Assembly: GCF_030272615.1 (NCBI RefSeq)
Contig: NC_081406.1
Location: 259,337,386 to 259,401,385, forward strand
Direction of reading: 5' to 3'
Origin: Cryptomeria japonica
Taxonomy: Eukaryota; Streptophyta; Pinopsida; Cupressales; Cupressaceae
DNA length: 64,000 bases
Shown: positions 48,542 to 59,609 of the stretch, one piece after another
Numbering within the stretch: the stretch's first letter is position 1
Layout of the letters: each line of letters opens with the position of its first letter
The notes under the pieces: generated by a model
Database searches by the model: none
What the model was told of the DNA's origin: nothing
The model's input: the letters and a program-made list of their open reading frames with translations, nothing else
Made by a program: the position numbers and the translations under genes

Positions 48542-49960
48542 ATGTCTACTAATTATTTCAGAAAGGATAGTCCTAAACTTGGTGGAGCCAACTATGGAAT
48601 ATGGAAAATCAGAATGGAGACACATTTGAATTGCATTGGTAAAGATATCTGGGAAGTTATTAAGAATGGTTATACTGCTGCTATAGCTGGTCGGCTTGCT
48701 CCTATTACTTTAGCTAAAGATGAAGAAAATGATTGCAAACCAAGAGAAGCACTTTTGAGCGCATTATCAGATCAACAAATCATGGGATTATCAGATAGAT
48801 CTACTGCAAAAGCTATTTGGGATCATTTGGAAACACTGAATGAAGGGGATTCCATAGTCAAAATTGCAAAACTTGAAAGCTTCCGAGTCAGGTATGAACA
48901 TCTGAAAATGGAAGAAGATGAAAGAATTTATGCTTTTATGGAAAGAGTAAATGAAATTGTTTTAGGTATCAAATGTTGTGGAGGAACCTTGAGTGAAGAT
49001 GAGATTGTTTCAAAAATCTTAAGAGGTTTGCCACCGGCATATAAAATAAAGGTTACTGCTATTAATGAGTTGAGAACAATGCCTAATACATCAGTAACTA
49101 GGGATACATTGATTGGAAAACTTTCAACTTTTGAAATTGAGGAATTTGGTCCTGTTGCTACTATAAAAACTGATTTGGCCTTCAAAGCATCAACATCATC
49201 TGCTCCATTTTTTGACAAATCAGATTGGAGAGCCTTTTATGCAAGAGAACTTGAAGAAACCAGGAAGGAGAATGAAGAGCTTGAAGAACTTGAAGCACTA
49301 TTTGCAAGAAAAATGCCAAAAGGTCCAATTGGAAGTAAGTATGGAGGTAAAGCACCCTTTAAATGTTTCAACTGCAATAAGATTGGTCATATGGCTTCAA
49401 GATGCCCTGATAGACATGCTAGACTAAGAGAAGAAGCTAGAAGGACATACAAACCTAATCGTGAATATCAGAGATACAGATTTAAGAAAAACAAAGATAA
49501 ATCTTGTTACATTGCTGATGAAGGTGTGACTAATGATTTTGATGAGGATCCAATAGACAATGGATGGGTCTTTGTTGCTATAACAAAAGATCAACCGGTA
49601 CCTATTGCTCCACCGGTAGAACAAGCCCTAGCAAGTAAAGTTGAATCAAAGGATGAATGGATTATTGACTTAGGATGGTCACATCACATGACTGGAGACA
49701 AAGGCAAATTCTTGAACTTTCAAGAATACAATGGAGGTTTAGTAAGATTCGGAGATGACAAAGCCTATTCAATCAAAGGTAAGGGTTCAATATCTCTTGA
49801 TGGTAAACATAACACTGACAATGTTTACTATGTTGAAGGATTAAAAAATAATCTTTTAAGTGTTGGTCAATTAGTTGAGAAAGGTTTTCAGTTACAATTT
49901 AAAAATGGAAAATGCAAAATCATGAATAGAACTGGTTTGGAAATTGCAACCGATAATTAG
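48542..49960 (+). pseudogene. Element E gag and protease
   Basis: The 472-codon ORF starts MSTNYFRKDSPKLGG. Residues 1 to about 215 form a UBN2-type copia gag (YGIWKIRMETHL, then KILRGLPPAYK). A CCHC knuckle CFNCNKIGHMASRC starts at residue 278. Protease follows, but its active site at residues 376-378 reads DLG where DSG is needed, a single C-to-T change. The frame ends at a TAG (49,958) inside pol, after which the same frame goes on with GNIFHLNNSEKACL. So gag, protease and pol were one frame, and the stop is secondary. Confidence 0.92.
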
Positions 49961-50930
49961 ACTAGAGGTAATATCTTTCATTTGAATAACAGTGAAAAGG
50001 CATGCTTAATTGCACATATAGATGAAAGTTGGCTATGGCATAAAAGACTATGTCATGTAAATTTTGATTGCATGGTTAAAATCAGTACTTCTAAGGCAGT
50101 TAGAGATCTACCTAAAATTATGAAACCTCATAATACAATTTGCAAGGAATGTCAATTTGGAAAACAAGCTAGAACTAGTTTCAAAAGTATTCCAGAAAAA
50201 TCCAATAATGCTCTTGATTTAATTCACACTAATTTATGTGGTCTGGCTAGAACTAAAAGCTTACAAGGTGATAGATATTTCATGCTAATTATTGATGATT
50301 ATTCTAGAATGTGTTGGGTTACTTTTCTCAAGAAAAAATCAGAAGCACTTGGGAAGTTCAAACTATTCAAAGAAATGGTTGAAAATGAAACCGGTAAGAA
50401 AATTAAATGTTTAAGATCAGATCAAGGAGGAGAATTCACATCTAAAGATTTTAATACATTCTGTGAAGTAAATGGAATCAAAAGATAGTTATCAGCACCT
50501 CGGACACCACAACAGAATGGAGTTGTTGAAAGGAAAAATAGAACTATTTTGGATGCAACAAGAAGTATGTTATCAGAAGAAAATCTACCACATGTACTGG
50601 AGAGAGGCAGTAAGCACTGCTGTCTATACATTCAACAAAGTTCACATCAAAGGTGAAACTGATAAGACCCCTCATGAACTATGGTTTGGTAATACTCCTA
50701 CTCTTAAGTATTTCAGAATTTTTGGAATTAAATGTTATATTAGAAGAGATGAGTATATTGGCAAGTTTGATCCTAGAAGTGATGAAAGAATATTTCTTGG
50801 TTATTCATCTAAGAGTAAAGCTTATAGATGCTTTAATAAAAGATTACAGAAAATTGTTGAGAGTACAAATGTAAAGATTGATGAACAATTTAGAGGAACT
50901 TCAAGGTATATAGACTCTGAACCGGTAACA
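49961..50930 (+). pseudogene. Element E integrase
   Basis: The GAG-pre-integrase and zinc part (WLWHKRLCHVNF, CKECQFGKQ) and the catalytic core are in the 168-codon piece ending 50,488. The first catalytic Asp is lost: HTNLCG stands where HTDLCG is usual (G to A). The second Asp is in RSDQGGEF. A stop follows GIKR, then [17 protein letters not shown] carries the Glu. A frameshift near 50,590 moves the rest ([14 protein letters not shown], then FGIKCYI and [12 protein letters not shown]) to the frame of the next ORF. The first 39 or so codons of the ORF that opens at 50,472 are out of frame and not genuine. Confidence 0.9.
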
Positions 50931-52122
50931 GAAATTATGACAAATGAACCAACAGTAAATCCACCGGTACAGAATGATGATCCAGTTACTTTGGTATCAT
51001 TAGAGGATACCATAGTAATTGAAGAACAACAACAGACTAAGACACCCCGGTGTGTAAGACCGAATCATTCTGAAGATCAGATAATTGGAAGCAAATTTAA
51101 AGGAGTCATGACAAGAGGAAGATTGGAAAATGAAGAAGTATGTCTTATTTCTCAAATTGAACCATTATCTATCAATGAGGCATGTGAAGATAAATTTTGG
51201 ATTAAAGCTATGGAAGAAGAATTAGGACAAATTGAGAAAAATAATACTTGGACATTAGTTCCCTGGCCTGAAAATAAAAATGTAATTGGAACCAAATGGG
51301 TATTTAGAAACAAACTTAATGAAGATGGTAAGGTTGTCAGGAATAAAGCAAGACTAGTGTGTAAGGGATATTCTCAGAAAGAAGGAGTTGATTACAATGA
51401 AACCTTTGCACCGGTAGCCAGAATTGAGACAGTTAGATTATTCTTGGCCTTTGTAGCTCACAATGATTACAAAGTTTATCAAATGGATATTAAATGTGCA
51501 TTTTTTAATGGAGATCTTGAAGAAGAAGTTTATATTGAACAACCTGATGGATTTTCTTTGACAGATAACAATGACATGGTTTGAAAATTAAGAAAAGCTC
51601 TGTATGGACTAAAACAAGCTCCAAGAGCCTGGTATGCAAGATTGGATAAGTATCTTTTAAAAATTGGTTTTACTAAAGGAAATGCAGATAGCAATTTATA
51701 TTACAAAGTAACTAATGATGGCATTTTTGATTATGGAAGTATTTGTTGATGATATAATCTTTGGAGGAGAAGATGGATTATGCAAAGAATTTTCTCTTAA
51801 AATGCAACATGAATTTGAAATGTCTATGATTGGAGAAATAAAATTCTTTTTAGGATTGCAGATTTTACAGACTGATAAAGGCATATTTTTGAGTCAATCT
51901 AAGTACTTGAAAGAACTACTCAAGAAATTTGGGATGGAGAACTCTAAACCGGTAAGCACACCTATGACTACAAATGACAAATTATCTCAAAGGGATGAAA
52001 CTACACTTGTTAATCCAACTAGATACAAATCTATGATAGGAGGTTTACTGTATTTGACACAAACCAGACCTGATATTATGAATGCAGTATGTATAGTTTC
52101 TAGATTTCAGAGTAATCCCTAG
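50931..52122 (+). pseudogene. Element E reverse transcriptase
   Basis: Copia RT motifs appear in order: [61 protein letters not shown] and [24 protein letters not shown]-to-TGA stop at 51,582 interrupts, then KLRKALYGLKQAPRAWY continues. A frameshift near 51,710 precedes FVDDIIFGG, where the catalytic Asp pair is intact (Phe replaces Tyr). The thumb (FFLGLQILQTDKGIFLSQSKY) reaches a CAG-to-TAG stop at 52,120. RT copies the element RNA into DNA. Confidence 0.93.
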
Positions 52123-52695
52123 GAAAATCATGAATCAACAGTAAAAAGGATTTTCTGGTACTTACAAGGCACAACAAATCTTGGATTATGGTATCCTAAA
52201 GATGAAAATTTTGATCTATATGCATACACAGATGCAAATTGGGCAGGAGATGTGGATGATAGAAAGAGCACCACTGGAGGAGCATTCTTTCTTGGAAAGA
52301 GATTAGTTTCTTGGTTAAGTAAGAAACAGAGTTGTACATCTTTATCAACAGCAGAATCAGAATATGTTGCAGCAGCAACAAACTGTACACAGGTACTTTG
52401 GCTTAAGCAAATGTTGAAAGACATAAAGGTAAAATGCAAGGAACCTATTACTATATATTGTGATAATACTATAGCAATTGATATATCTAAGAATCCAATA
52501 TTACATTCTAAAACAAAACATGTTTCTATCAAACTGAATTTTCTAAGGGAAAAAGTTGAAGAAAAGGAAATAAAACTAGTTTATGTGAATACTAAAGAAT
52601 AGCTTGCAGATATTTTTACAAAATCTTTGCCTAAGGAAACTTTTGAGTATCTCAGAGATTAGCTCAGAGTCTTACCTCCACCAGTAGAGAATTAG
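52123..52695 (+). pseudogene. Element E RNase H
   Basis: Motifs AYTDANWAGDVDDRKSTTGG, SLSTAESEYVAA, IYCDNTIAIDISKNP and HSKTKHVSIKLNFLRE mark copia RNase H, with its acidic residues present. TAG codons at 52,600 and 52,660 interrupt the C-terminal tail (LADIFTKSLPKETFEYL). The polyprotein ends with LPPPVEN and a stop at 52,693-52,695. Confidence 0.92.
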
Positions 52696-53059
52696 ACAGT
52701 TGATGATTGTCATCAACCGACAGAATTAAATGGACAAATCTTTTATTCCGGTATTTGATGAGGAAGCTACTTCTCAGGGGGAGTAGTTGGTATATTGAAT
52801 TGGTTGGTATTTTTTATGAACTTGACCTTTTTGTGACTTTGGCATTTGATGTCAAAAGGGGAGAGATATATGGAAAAATATTAAGGAAAAATATATGGAA
52901 AAATGCATTATCTTTTTGAGGAGAGATTGGTATTGTAAATAAATCTTTGTATAAACACATATTACTCCCAGGGGGAGAATTGGTTTTTTTTGGCATTTCT
53001 ATTTTGACACTTTGATGGATTTTCCATCTTGTGTTGCCATCAATGCCAAAGGGGGAGAT
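52696..53059 (+). promoter_or_regulatory. Element E 3' region with repeated polypurine tracts
   Basis: Four purine tracts lie in 360 bases: CAGGGGGAG near 52,777 and 52,967, AAAAGGGGAGAG near 52,855, and AAAGGGGGAGAT (53,048-53,059) at the LTR. The second and last are preceded by a TGNCATNNATGNCAA-like palindrome. Confidence 0.88.
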
Positions 53060-54122
53060 TGTTGGTATTTTGGTATGGTTTTGTCATTGATGTCAACATC
53101 TGCTAAATACACCTACTTTGGAGATCCAGCAACATTCACCAACAATCAATAAACTGTTCAAACAATCACCGATATATGGTTAACCGACAGGATATGATGT
53201 TCACCGATACCTGCAATGACATGGAAGACACTTGGTAATGTTGAAGGAATCATGTGGACACTTTTCCTTGAAGTAATATCATTGGTATATTCTTATTTGC
53301 ATATTTGCTTTTACCGACAAATAGGTCTAGGTTATCTAGGGTTACACCGGTAGGTTTATCTTTTCCAGATCAGCATGGCACGCTATGGAGATGATTTATT
53401 ATTGTTATAAAATCATTAAGCCGACATGTTCAATCGGTTATTGCATCGAATATTGTATTATTTGTAAAATGTTTTTATTGTAATATCTTGTAGAGCTGAC
53501 CTACTAAAATTGGTCTTAGGGTATGGTATAAATGTAAGATCTTATTTGTAAAATCAAGTGTGGAATGTGAAAAAGATTTAAGGAAGGATATATCTGAGAT
53601 CAAGCAGAGATGTACACAAAGACATCATTTGAAGGTGAAGTTAGGTTTTTGTAGAAGCATATCAGCATTGCACCGGTACTGAATCCAGCATATGAAGATG
53701 CTATTTTGTGCAGTACATTCTCATTGGATTTAACCATCCAACTGTAGTTAGTGTGACTCCCATTTGTGTTTGAGCAGTGAGCTCTAGGCTGTTGGCCTTT
53801 TTGCATGTGCAGACCCGTCTTTGTACACTTACTATCTGCAGTAGTATCATCTGATTGTGGGTAAGGTTTCCCACCATGGTTTTTCCCCTTACAGGGTTTC
53901 CACATACAAATATTTGTGTCATGTGTTGTGGTTGACTTTGTGCTTATGTTTCATGCATTAATTCTTACCGGTACAGCATTTCCTATTAACACTGTTTACC
54001 AACACAATTAACTGTCTTACCTATATTAAGAAATAAGTTGGTTAATAAGATTTTGGTTTGAATTTATTAGACAACTGATCCCCCTGCCCCCCCCCGGCTC
54101 TCAATTGTCCCCGGGACCTACA
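53060..54122 (+). repeat. Element E, 3' LTR
   Basis: This 1,063 bp partner of 47,430-48,484 ends GGGACCTACA. Its C tract (54,080-54,096) is longer than in the 5' copy and interrupted. Confidence 0.95.
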
Positions 54123-54668
54123 TCTTATATATAGGAGAGATTACTATAGAACAATTAGGTAAGCATGGAGGGATGAAAATAGGTGAAATAAGGAAGGCCT
54201 ATTATTCAAATTATAGGTTAAGGGTTTATGTAAGAAGCAGAGCAGAAACCGGTACTGGATCTAGCATAATAGATGCTATTTTGAAGCAGTACAAGACACT
54301 GGATTTATATAATCCATTTTGTAAGTCAGCGAGACTTCTCATTTTGTATTTGAGTAGTGAGCTCTAGGCACTTGGCCTTCCTGCATGTGCAGGCCCCTAT
54401 TGTAGCAGTAATATTCTCTTATTGGCCAGTAAGTGAATATTGTGGGTCACAAATCCCACTGAGGTTTTTCCCACACTGGGTTTCCTCGTTAAAATATTGT
54501 GTTATGGTGTGCTTTTCATTTGGTTGTTGTTATCTATGTTTATTGCATTACTTTATGTTTACCGATATACAATATTAATATGTTCTGCATGTTTTAAGTT
54601 AAGAAATTGTACTAACTGGTACAATACTGATTCACCCCCCCTCTTAGTATTGTGGGAATCCTAACAAT

Positions 54669-54680
54669 TGGTATCAGAGC
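54669..54680 (+). promoter_or_regulatory. Element D primer binding site (initiator Met tRNA)
   Basis: TGGTATCAGAGC, two bases after the D 5' LTR, is the initiator tRNA-Met complement, placed as in C and E. Confidence 0.92.
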
Positions 54681-54737
54681 GTGGTCCTCTATTTTCAAAA
54701 GCCTAACAACTTGAGGAAGATCTTGATAGTGGTAGAG

Positions 54738-55873
54738 ATGGAAAACTTGACGAAGCAATTAGAAGCAACTCTCTTATTAGATTATGATACAGAAAAATTG
54801 AAAAATATAAAACTTGAAGATGATCTAAAGGCTGCACAAGATATTATTCAAGCACTTCAAGAAAATCTTACCATTGCAAGAAACAAGAGAAGAGAACTTT
54901 GTGAAAAGATGTAGAATGAGAATGGTGAAAAAGAAACTCTTAGTGATCTTATAGGCAAGCTGAAACAAGAAAACATGGCAACAAAGAATGAGATGCAGGA
55001 TATGACTATGAGATTTTGTAAAGAAATTGAAGATAGGAAGAAGAATGAAGAAGAATTGACTAGAAGACTGAATGATGTTGAAAACACAAATACAAGACTT
55101 AGTTATGAAAATGATTTGTTGAAAATAGATATGATGCATGCACAAAATGACTCAAATGAACTCATGAGACAGAAAGAAATCTTGGAAAGAGAATTGGCTA
55201 CTGTAAATCAACACAAGGAGAAATTAAAGAAAAGCTCAGAAGAACTTAGTGAAATGCTGAAGAATCAGAAACCAAATGGTGACAGTAATGGCCTTGGCTT
55301 TGAAGTTGGTGAAAGCTTCGTTACTACAAACACACAAGATCATAGCAAACCGGTAAGACAACCAAATGCTTATAAATTTAATGGAAAATGCTTCAACTGT
55401 AACAAGTATGGTCATAGAGAAAATCAGTGTAGATCTAGAAATTATCAGAGTACAAATACACCCACCGGTCAATGTTCCAAATGCAACAAAATTGGTCATA
55501 ATTCTGAGAATTGCAGAATGAATGTAAGATGTTATATTTGTGGAAGATTTGGACATCTATCTAATCAATGTAGAACACAAACTGACATAGGATATGGGAA
55601 GGCTATTCAGAAAAATAATGTAACTTGTTATGCTTGTAACAAGATTGGACATATTGCAAAATTTTGTAAAAGGCACCACCGGCAAGTAATAACACTACTA
55701 GCTTGAAGGGTAAAGAAAAGGTTGAAGAGGTAAAACAAGAGTTCTCAAGACAATGGATTAGAAAGTCAGACCTAAATAGTGTTGGGAATACTCCTCCACT
55801 AGTAGAACCTAGTAACACTCCACCGGCAGAATAGAGTAGCACTCCACCAGCAGGAGACTCGTCATCTAACTGA
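54738..55873 (+). pseudogene. Element D gag-like gene: coiled coil plus four CCHC knuckles
   Basis: It starts MENLTKQLEATLL at 54,738. A TAG follows KM near 54,912, at the codon that is also TAG in C. The next piece (54,975-55,706, 243 codons) contains a long coiled coil (RQKEILERELATVNQHKEKL) and four intact knuckles between 55,389 and 55,670: CFNCNKYGHRENQC, CSKCNKIGHNSENC, CYICGRFGHLSNQC and CYACNKIGHIAKFC. A small deletion at about 55,672 shifts the frame, and the Pro/Ser-rich tail ends at 55,871-55,873. There is no capsid-like UBN2 region. This is the best preserved gag of the family. Confidence 0.85.
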
Positions 55874-56028
55874 AGAAAATTCTTTTGAGGGTTTGGCAAT
55901 CAAATGTAAAACATGCTATTATTCCCTCGGTTGATGGTATGAAGTTGAAATTACTTCTATACCGGCAGATAAGTTAAGTTTTCACTTAACCGGCAAGCAT
56001 TAAATGTGGTGGTTGGCAGAATCAACAT

Positions 56029-56035
56029 TATAAAA
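56029..56035 (+). promoter_or_regulatory. TATA box upstream of element D ORF2
   Basis: TATAAAA ends 145 bases before the ATG at 56,180, in the spacer that B and C also have. Confidence 0.5.
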
Positions 56036-56179
56036 TAGTGTTTTTGGCTCTATTTTCATTTCACCAAGCATTCAAATCTTTGAAGAACATGAAAACTCCT
56101 GAGCAAAGGCATTTCGAGCTAAGAAGCAAAGCAACTCATCAAGCAATCATTCCTAAGGCAGAGAAAGGTATTTGTAATC

Positions 56180-59100
56180 ATGGCATCTTCATCTGTTCCT
56201 AAATTCATAGCAAACCCTACTGTTGTCGAAGTGATTAACAGCCCTAGACCCGTATTTCAGTTAGTTCCTGAGATAGCCAAAAAGGATGATAATGTTGGTG
56301 CATTTTCTCAAATTCCCAAATGAGTAGTTTTTGCAGAAGACCCTAGAATGTACATTCATTGTCACATTGAAGAATTAGGTGATGAAGAAATTAAGAACAT
56401 GTATAAGACTATAATTTGTGATGATTCCAGAAATGTGAAACCTGAACACAAAATAGTTGAAACCCTAGGATTCATTGAAATTCTTAGCATTCTGGATTTC
56501 CCTAAGGAATTTATAAGGATAGTTCTAAGCAGGGTACATGGTGCATTCTTCTAGTTAGACTCAGTTCATAAAATTACTAAAGAGGTAGTAAAAGTTGTAA
56601 TAGGGTTACCCTCCACCAGTAATAGACCAGATAAAACAAAGTAGGTCTCAAATGACCTAGTAATTAACCTAACTAGTGCAACATTTGACAAGAGATCCTT
56701 AAGGGTAAATGATGTAACCGACATCAATGTTAGATTCATTAGCATGATTTTAGGCTATAAAACTACACATGCAAATAGGTTAAACTTAGTTTCTAGTTTA
56801 TGCATAAAGAGTGCTTATGATATGATCAAGGATAATGCAAAAATAGATGTGTGTGAATGGTTGAAGGATGAACTGATTGATAATCTTGGAAAGATCAAGA
56901 AAGACAAAAAGGGGACATTTAGATTTGGAAACCTACTTGTCTGTTTAATGCTACACATAACAAAATAGGTGCCCGGTATTGGCAACAAAAATCTAGGTTT
57001 TTGATATACCAGTAGGCAAACAACTGTTTGACCTCCTAAATAACATGGGTGAAAATAGAGAAAAGAATGTAAATGAGTACTTTCAGGTATTGAAGGCTTG
57101 GATGAAGACAAGAGTAAGACTATCACAAGCTATTGTGAATAAGTATAAGAAGGAAATTTATTTTGTTATTAAAAAGGATGAGATTTGGATGGAGGCAGTC
57201 ATCCCAAGAACAATTTGGGTTACTGAAATGGGATATGAAACTGATGACCGCATAATAGAAACATATGCAAAAGCACTTGAGGAACCTAAAGAAGAGGTAT
57301 TTGGAAATGCTAAAACAAAAGAGAGTCAAATTCAATTGAAGAAAAATCTTAAGAAGGTTGAAGCAACTGTGAGAAGAGGTACCTGACAGGCAAACACATT
57401 AAAAGATGATGTGTTAAAACAAACTGGCATAAGTGAAAGTGAGTTAGAAACTCCTCAACTGGAAACACACCTTTCACCGGTTGGTACTTCCTCAGAAAGT
57501 GATATACCAGTGGGATTCAAAAGAGTTGAAAGAAAAGGGAAACCTTCACCGGTATCTACACCTTCTCCTAGACAAACCAGACAGAAACAACAGGCAGTAA
57601 GGCCCCCATCTAAGAAAATAACTCCAAAGAAGAAGACTCAACAAACCATTGCTTCTATTAATGAACTTCTAAATGAAATCACAGAGGATGGAATATTGAA
57701 AAACATCAACAAATTATATGATACATTATCAGTTGATGACAAAGATAAAGTTGAAAATAGTGTAATTCTAGACTTGGATATCTATAAGAAATTTTTGATG
57801 CAAGTTGTGGATGAATTACCGATGAAATTGTTTAGATGACTTGAAGCTAGAAGGCAAGCTGTTGTAGAGCTTGACAAGAAAATAAAAATTGAAAAACTAC
57901 TTGCTGTTTATCCTGTTAACTCACCAAAGGAGATAGATGATCTGATTGTAGAGGCTAACCGGTTAGTATTATCAACTACACACCAACATATAGCACTTAT
58001 GGTTGGTAGAGTAAATGAGGTTGTAGTGAAAATGCATGGGATATATTCCTTGTAGAGAAGGAAAAGCAAGAAGAGTAGAGAAATCCCAAACCTATCAAAG
58101 TATATTAGAAAGATAAGGATAAAGGAAAAAGAAAGGTTGGTGGACCACTCAGCATAAAAATAACAGATAATCTAACCCCACCGCCTCTAGATACTCCATC
58201 GGTAGCTACCACTGAAGATCAACTGGCTAATGAGAGTATGGATATACCACAAGAGGACACCAATCCAAATTCTGAGGTATTATACACAGTTGACATTGAT
58301 ACTCAGAAAGTTAACATTGTGGTAGATATGGACACAACTAGAAAGATAGATATGGCTAGTGAGCCACCAATAACAGATAAAGGTAAACCGGTAGATGGTA
58401 ACACAAAGCAACAGGCTGATCAACATAAATAACAACAAGCAGAGCAATAGGCTCCATCACAACAACAGGTTAATACAGAGTTAGTGCCACCAGCAACAAC
58501 TGAGCAAGACAAACCTTTGCTTAAAGAAATGGAAACACAAACTGACCTACCAGAGGTCACCACAAGCAATGATGTTGCTCCCACCAACGAGATACAGAGT
58601 GTTGGCCCTTCAACTATAGGATTCAAATCAACTAATGTAACAGAAGTTCTTTTGGACTCCATAAAGAAAATAACAGATTGTAGCTCGCAAGCATACAAGG
58701 CTATAGATGATACCATTCCAATTTTGAAAATGATAGCTCCAAAATGTAATGTAGATAATAAAGATTCTTTGAGTCAACTTGACACTTTGTCTAAGTATAT
58801 TACTGAAAACACTGTGACAGTTGAATAAATAAAAGAGGAAGCATTCAAGGAGAGATTAGAAAAAGAAAAACACAAATTCTTTGAGGAAGAAATAAAGAAG
58901 TGTACAAGGCAGTTTGACGCACTTCTACTGGAACTACGTAGAACATTGAAAGAATTCAAGACTTTGTACAAAGTCACATGCAAAACTAACTTTTTGAAAG
59001 TTGATATAGACAAAAAGGTCAACAAGATAAAAGAAGAAATTAATCAACTAGCTGACAATTTCATTAATTCATCTGATTCATTATCAATTTTTGAGCAGAA

Positions 59101-59401
59101 GATAACAGGTTTTGAGGAAGAACTATTAAAGTTGGAAAGAGAAAAGGAAAGGATAAAAAGTAAGGCACAAGATCTTAAATGGAGACTTAGTCCAAAACTG
59201 GACTAGCTCGCCTCCTTAAGGAAGGAAATATTAGATGCTTTGGTTCAAGGACAGAAAACACTGGCAGAGCAAATGCAACACCTCACTGGTACAGTTCAGA
59301 GGACAGAGGCTGCAATAAAAGATAGCAAAAAATTCCTTGAGAGCCTGAATCTACTTTTGGCGGATCTTTTTCAGATTGTAACCAACCAGTTACAAGGGTA
59401 A
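56180..59401 (+). pseudogene. Element D ORF2, unknown function
   Basis: It starts MASSSVPKFIANPTVVEVI at 56,180 and ends FQIVTNQLQG with TAA at 59,399-59,401, about 1,070 codons if open. The N-terminal region has FAEDPRMYIHCHIEELGDEE, HKIVETLGFIEILS, KTTHANRLNLVSSLCI and GTFRFGNLLVCLML. A basic region follows (RQTRQKQQ, SKKITPKKKTQQ). Then come LDIYKKFLMQVVDELPMKLF, an acidic Gln/Thr/Pro-rich stretch, and a C-terminal helical region (LLDSIKKITDCSSQAYKAID, then EQKITGFEEELLKLEREKER). Stops, often CAG-to-TAG type, divide it into pieces of up to 142 codons. The N-terminal part may belong to a plant transposon-associated family, but I cannot name it with certainty. Confidence 0.77.
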
Positions 59402-59597
59402 AGCAGTAAACTACACTCTATTGACACTTTGACAACCTTTGTCATTGATGCCAAAGGGGGAGTAGTAGTGGTATGAGAAAAGTCCAATAAATTAGGGATT
59501 ATCTGCTTAGGGGGAGCACACATTTTTGGTAACATTTTTGGACTTCAATTGTTGGTTACACTTTTGAATTTTTCTCATGAGTGTTGCCATCAATGCC

Positions 59598-59609
59598 GAA
59601 GGGGGAGAT
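59598..59609 (+). promoter_or_regulatory. Element D polypurine tract
   Basis: GAAGGGGGAGAT abuts the 3' LTR. Further GGGGGAG copies lie near 59,456 and 59,510. Confidence 0.88.

Larger units (their letters stand above)
47430..54122 (+). mobile_element. Element E: full-length Ty1/copia retrotransposon, Sirevirus type
   Basis: The 6,693-bp element is flanked by TCTTA (47,425-47,429 and 54,123-54,127). LTRs are 47,430-48,484 and 53,060-54,122. Primer site, gag, protease, integrase, RT and RNase H follow in copia order in the plus strand. A UBN2-type gag and repeated GGGGGAG tracts before the 3' LTR point to the Sirevirus branch. Several stops, two frameshifts and lost catalytic residues make it inactive, but it is the best preserved autonomous-type copy here and the latest insertion in its nest. 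Confidence 0.95.
47167..54666 (+). repeat. Element D, 5' LTR (split by element E)
   Basis: It begins TGTTGGCAAATGCACTCC and ends GGGAATCCTAACA. After removing E it is about 800 bp and aligns with 59,610-60,432. Confidence 0.9.

Noticed and set aside
50472-50594. Start of the 370-codon ORF as a real protein start
   Set aside because: Its first 39 or so codons are an out-of-frame reading of integrase; the true frame joins only after the frameshift near 50,590.
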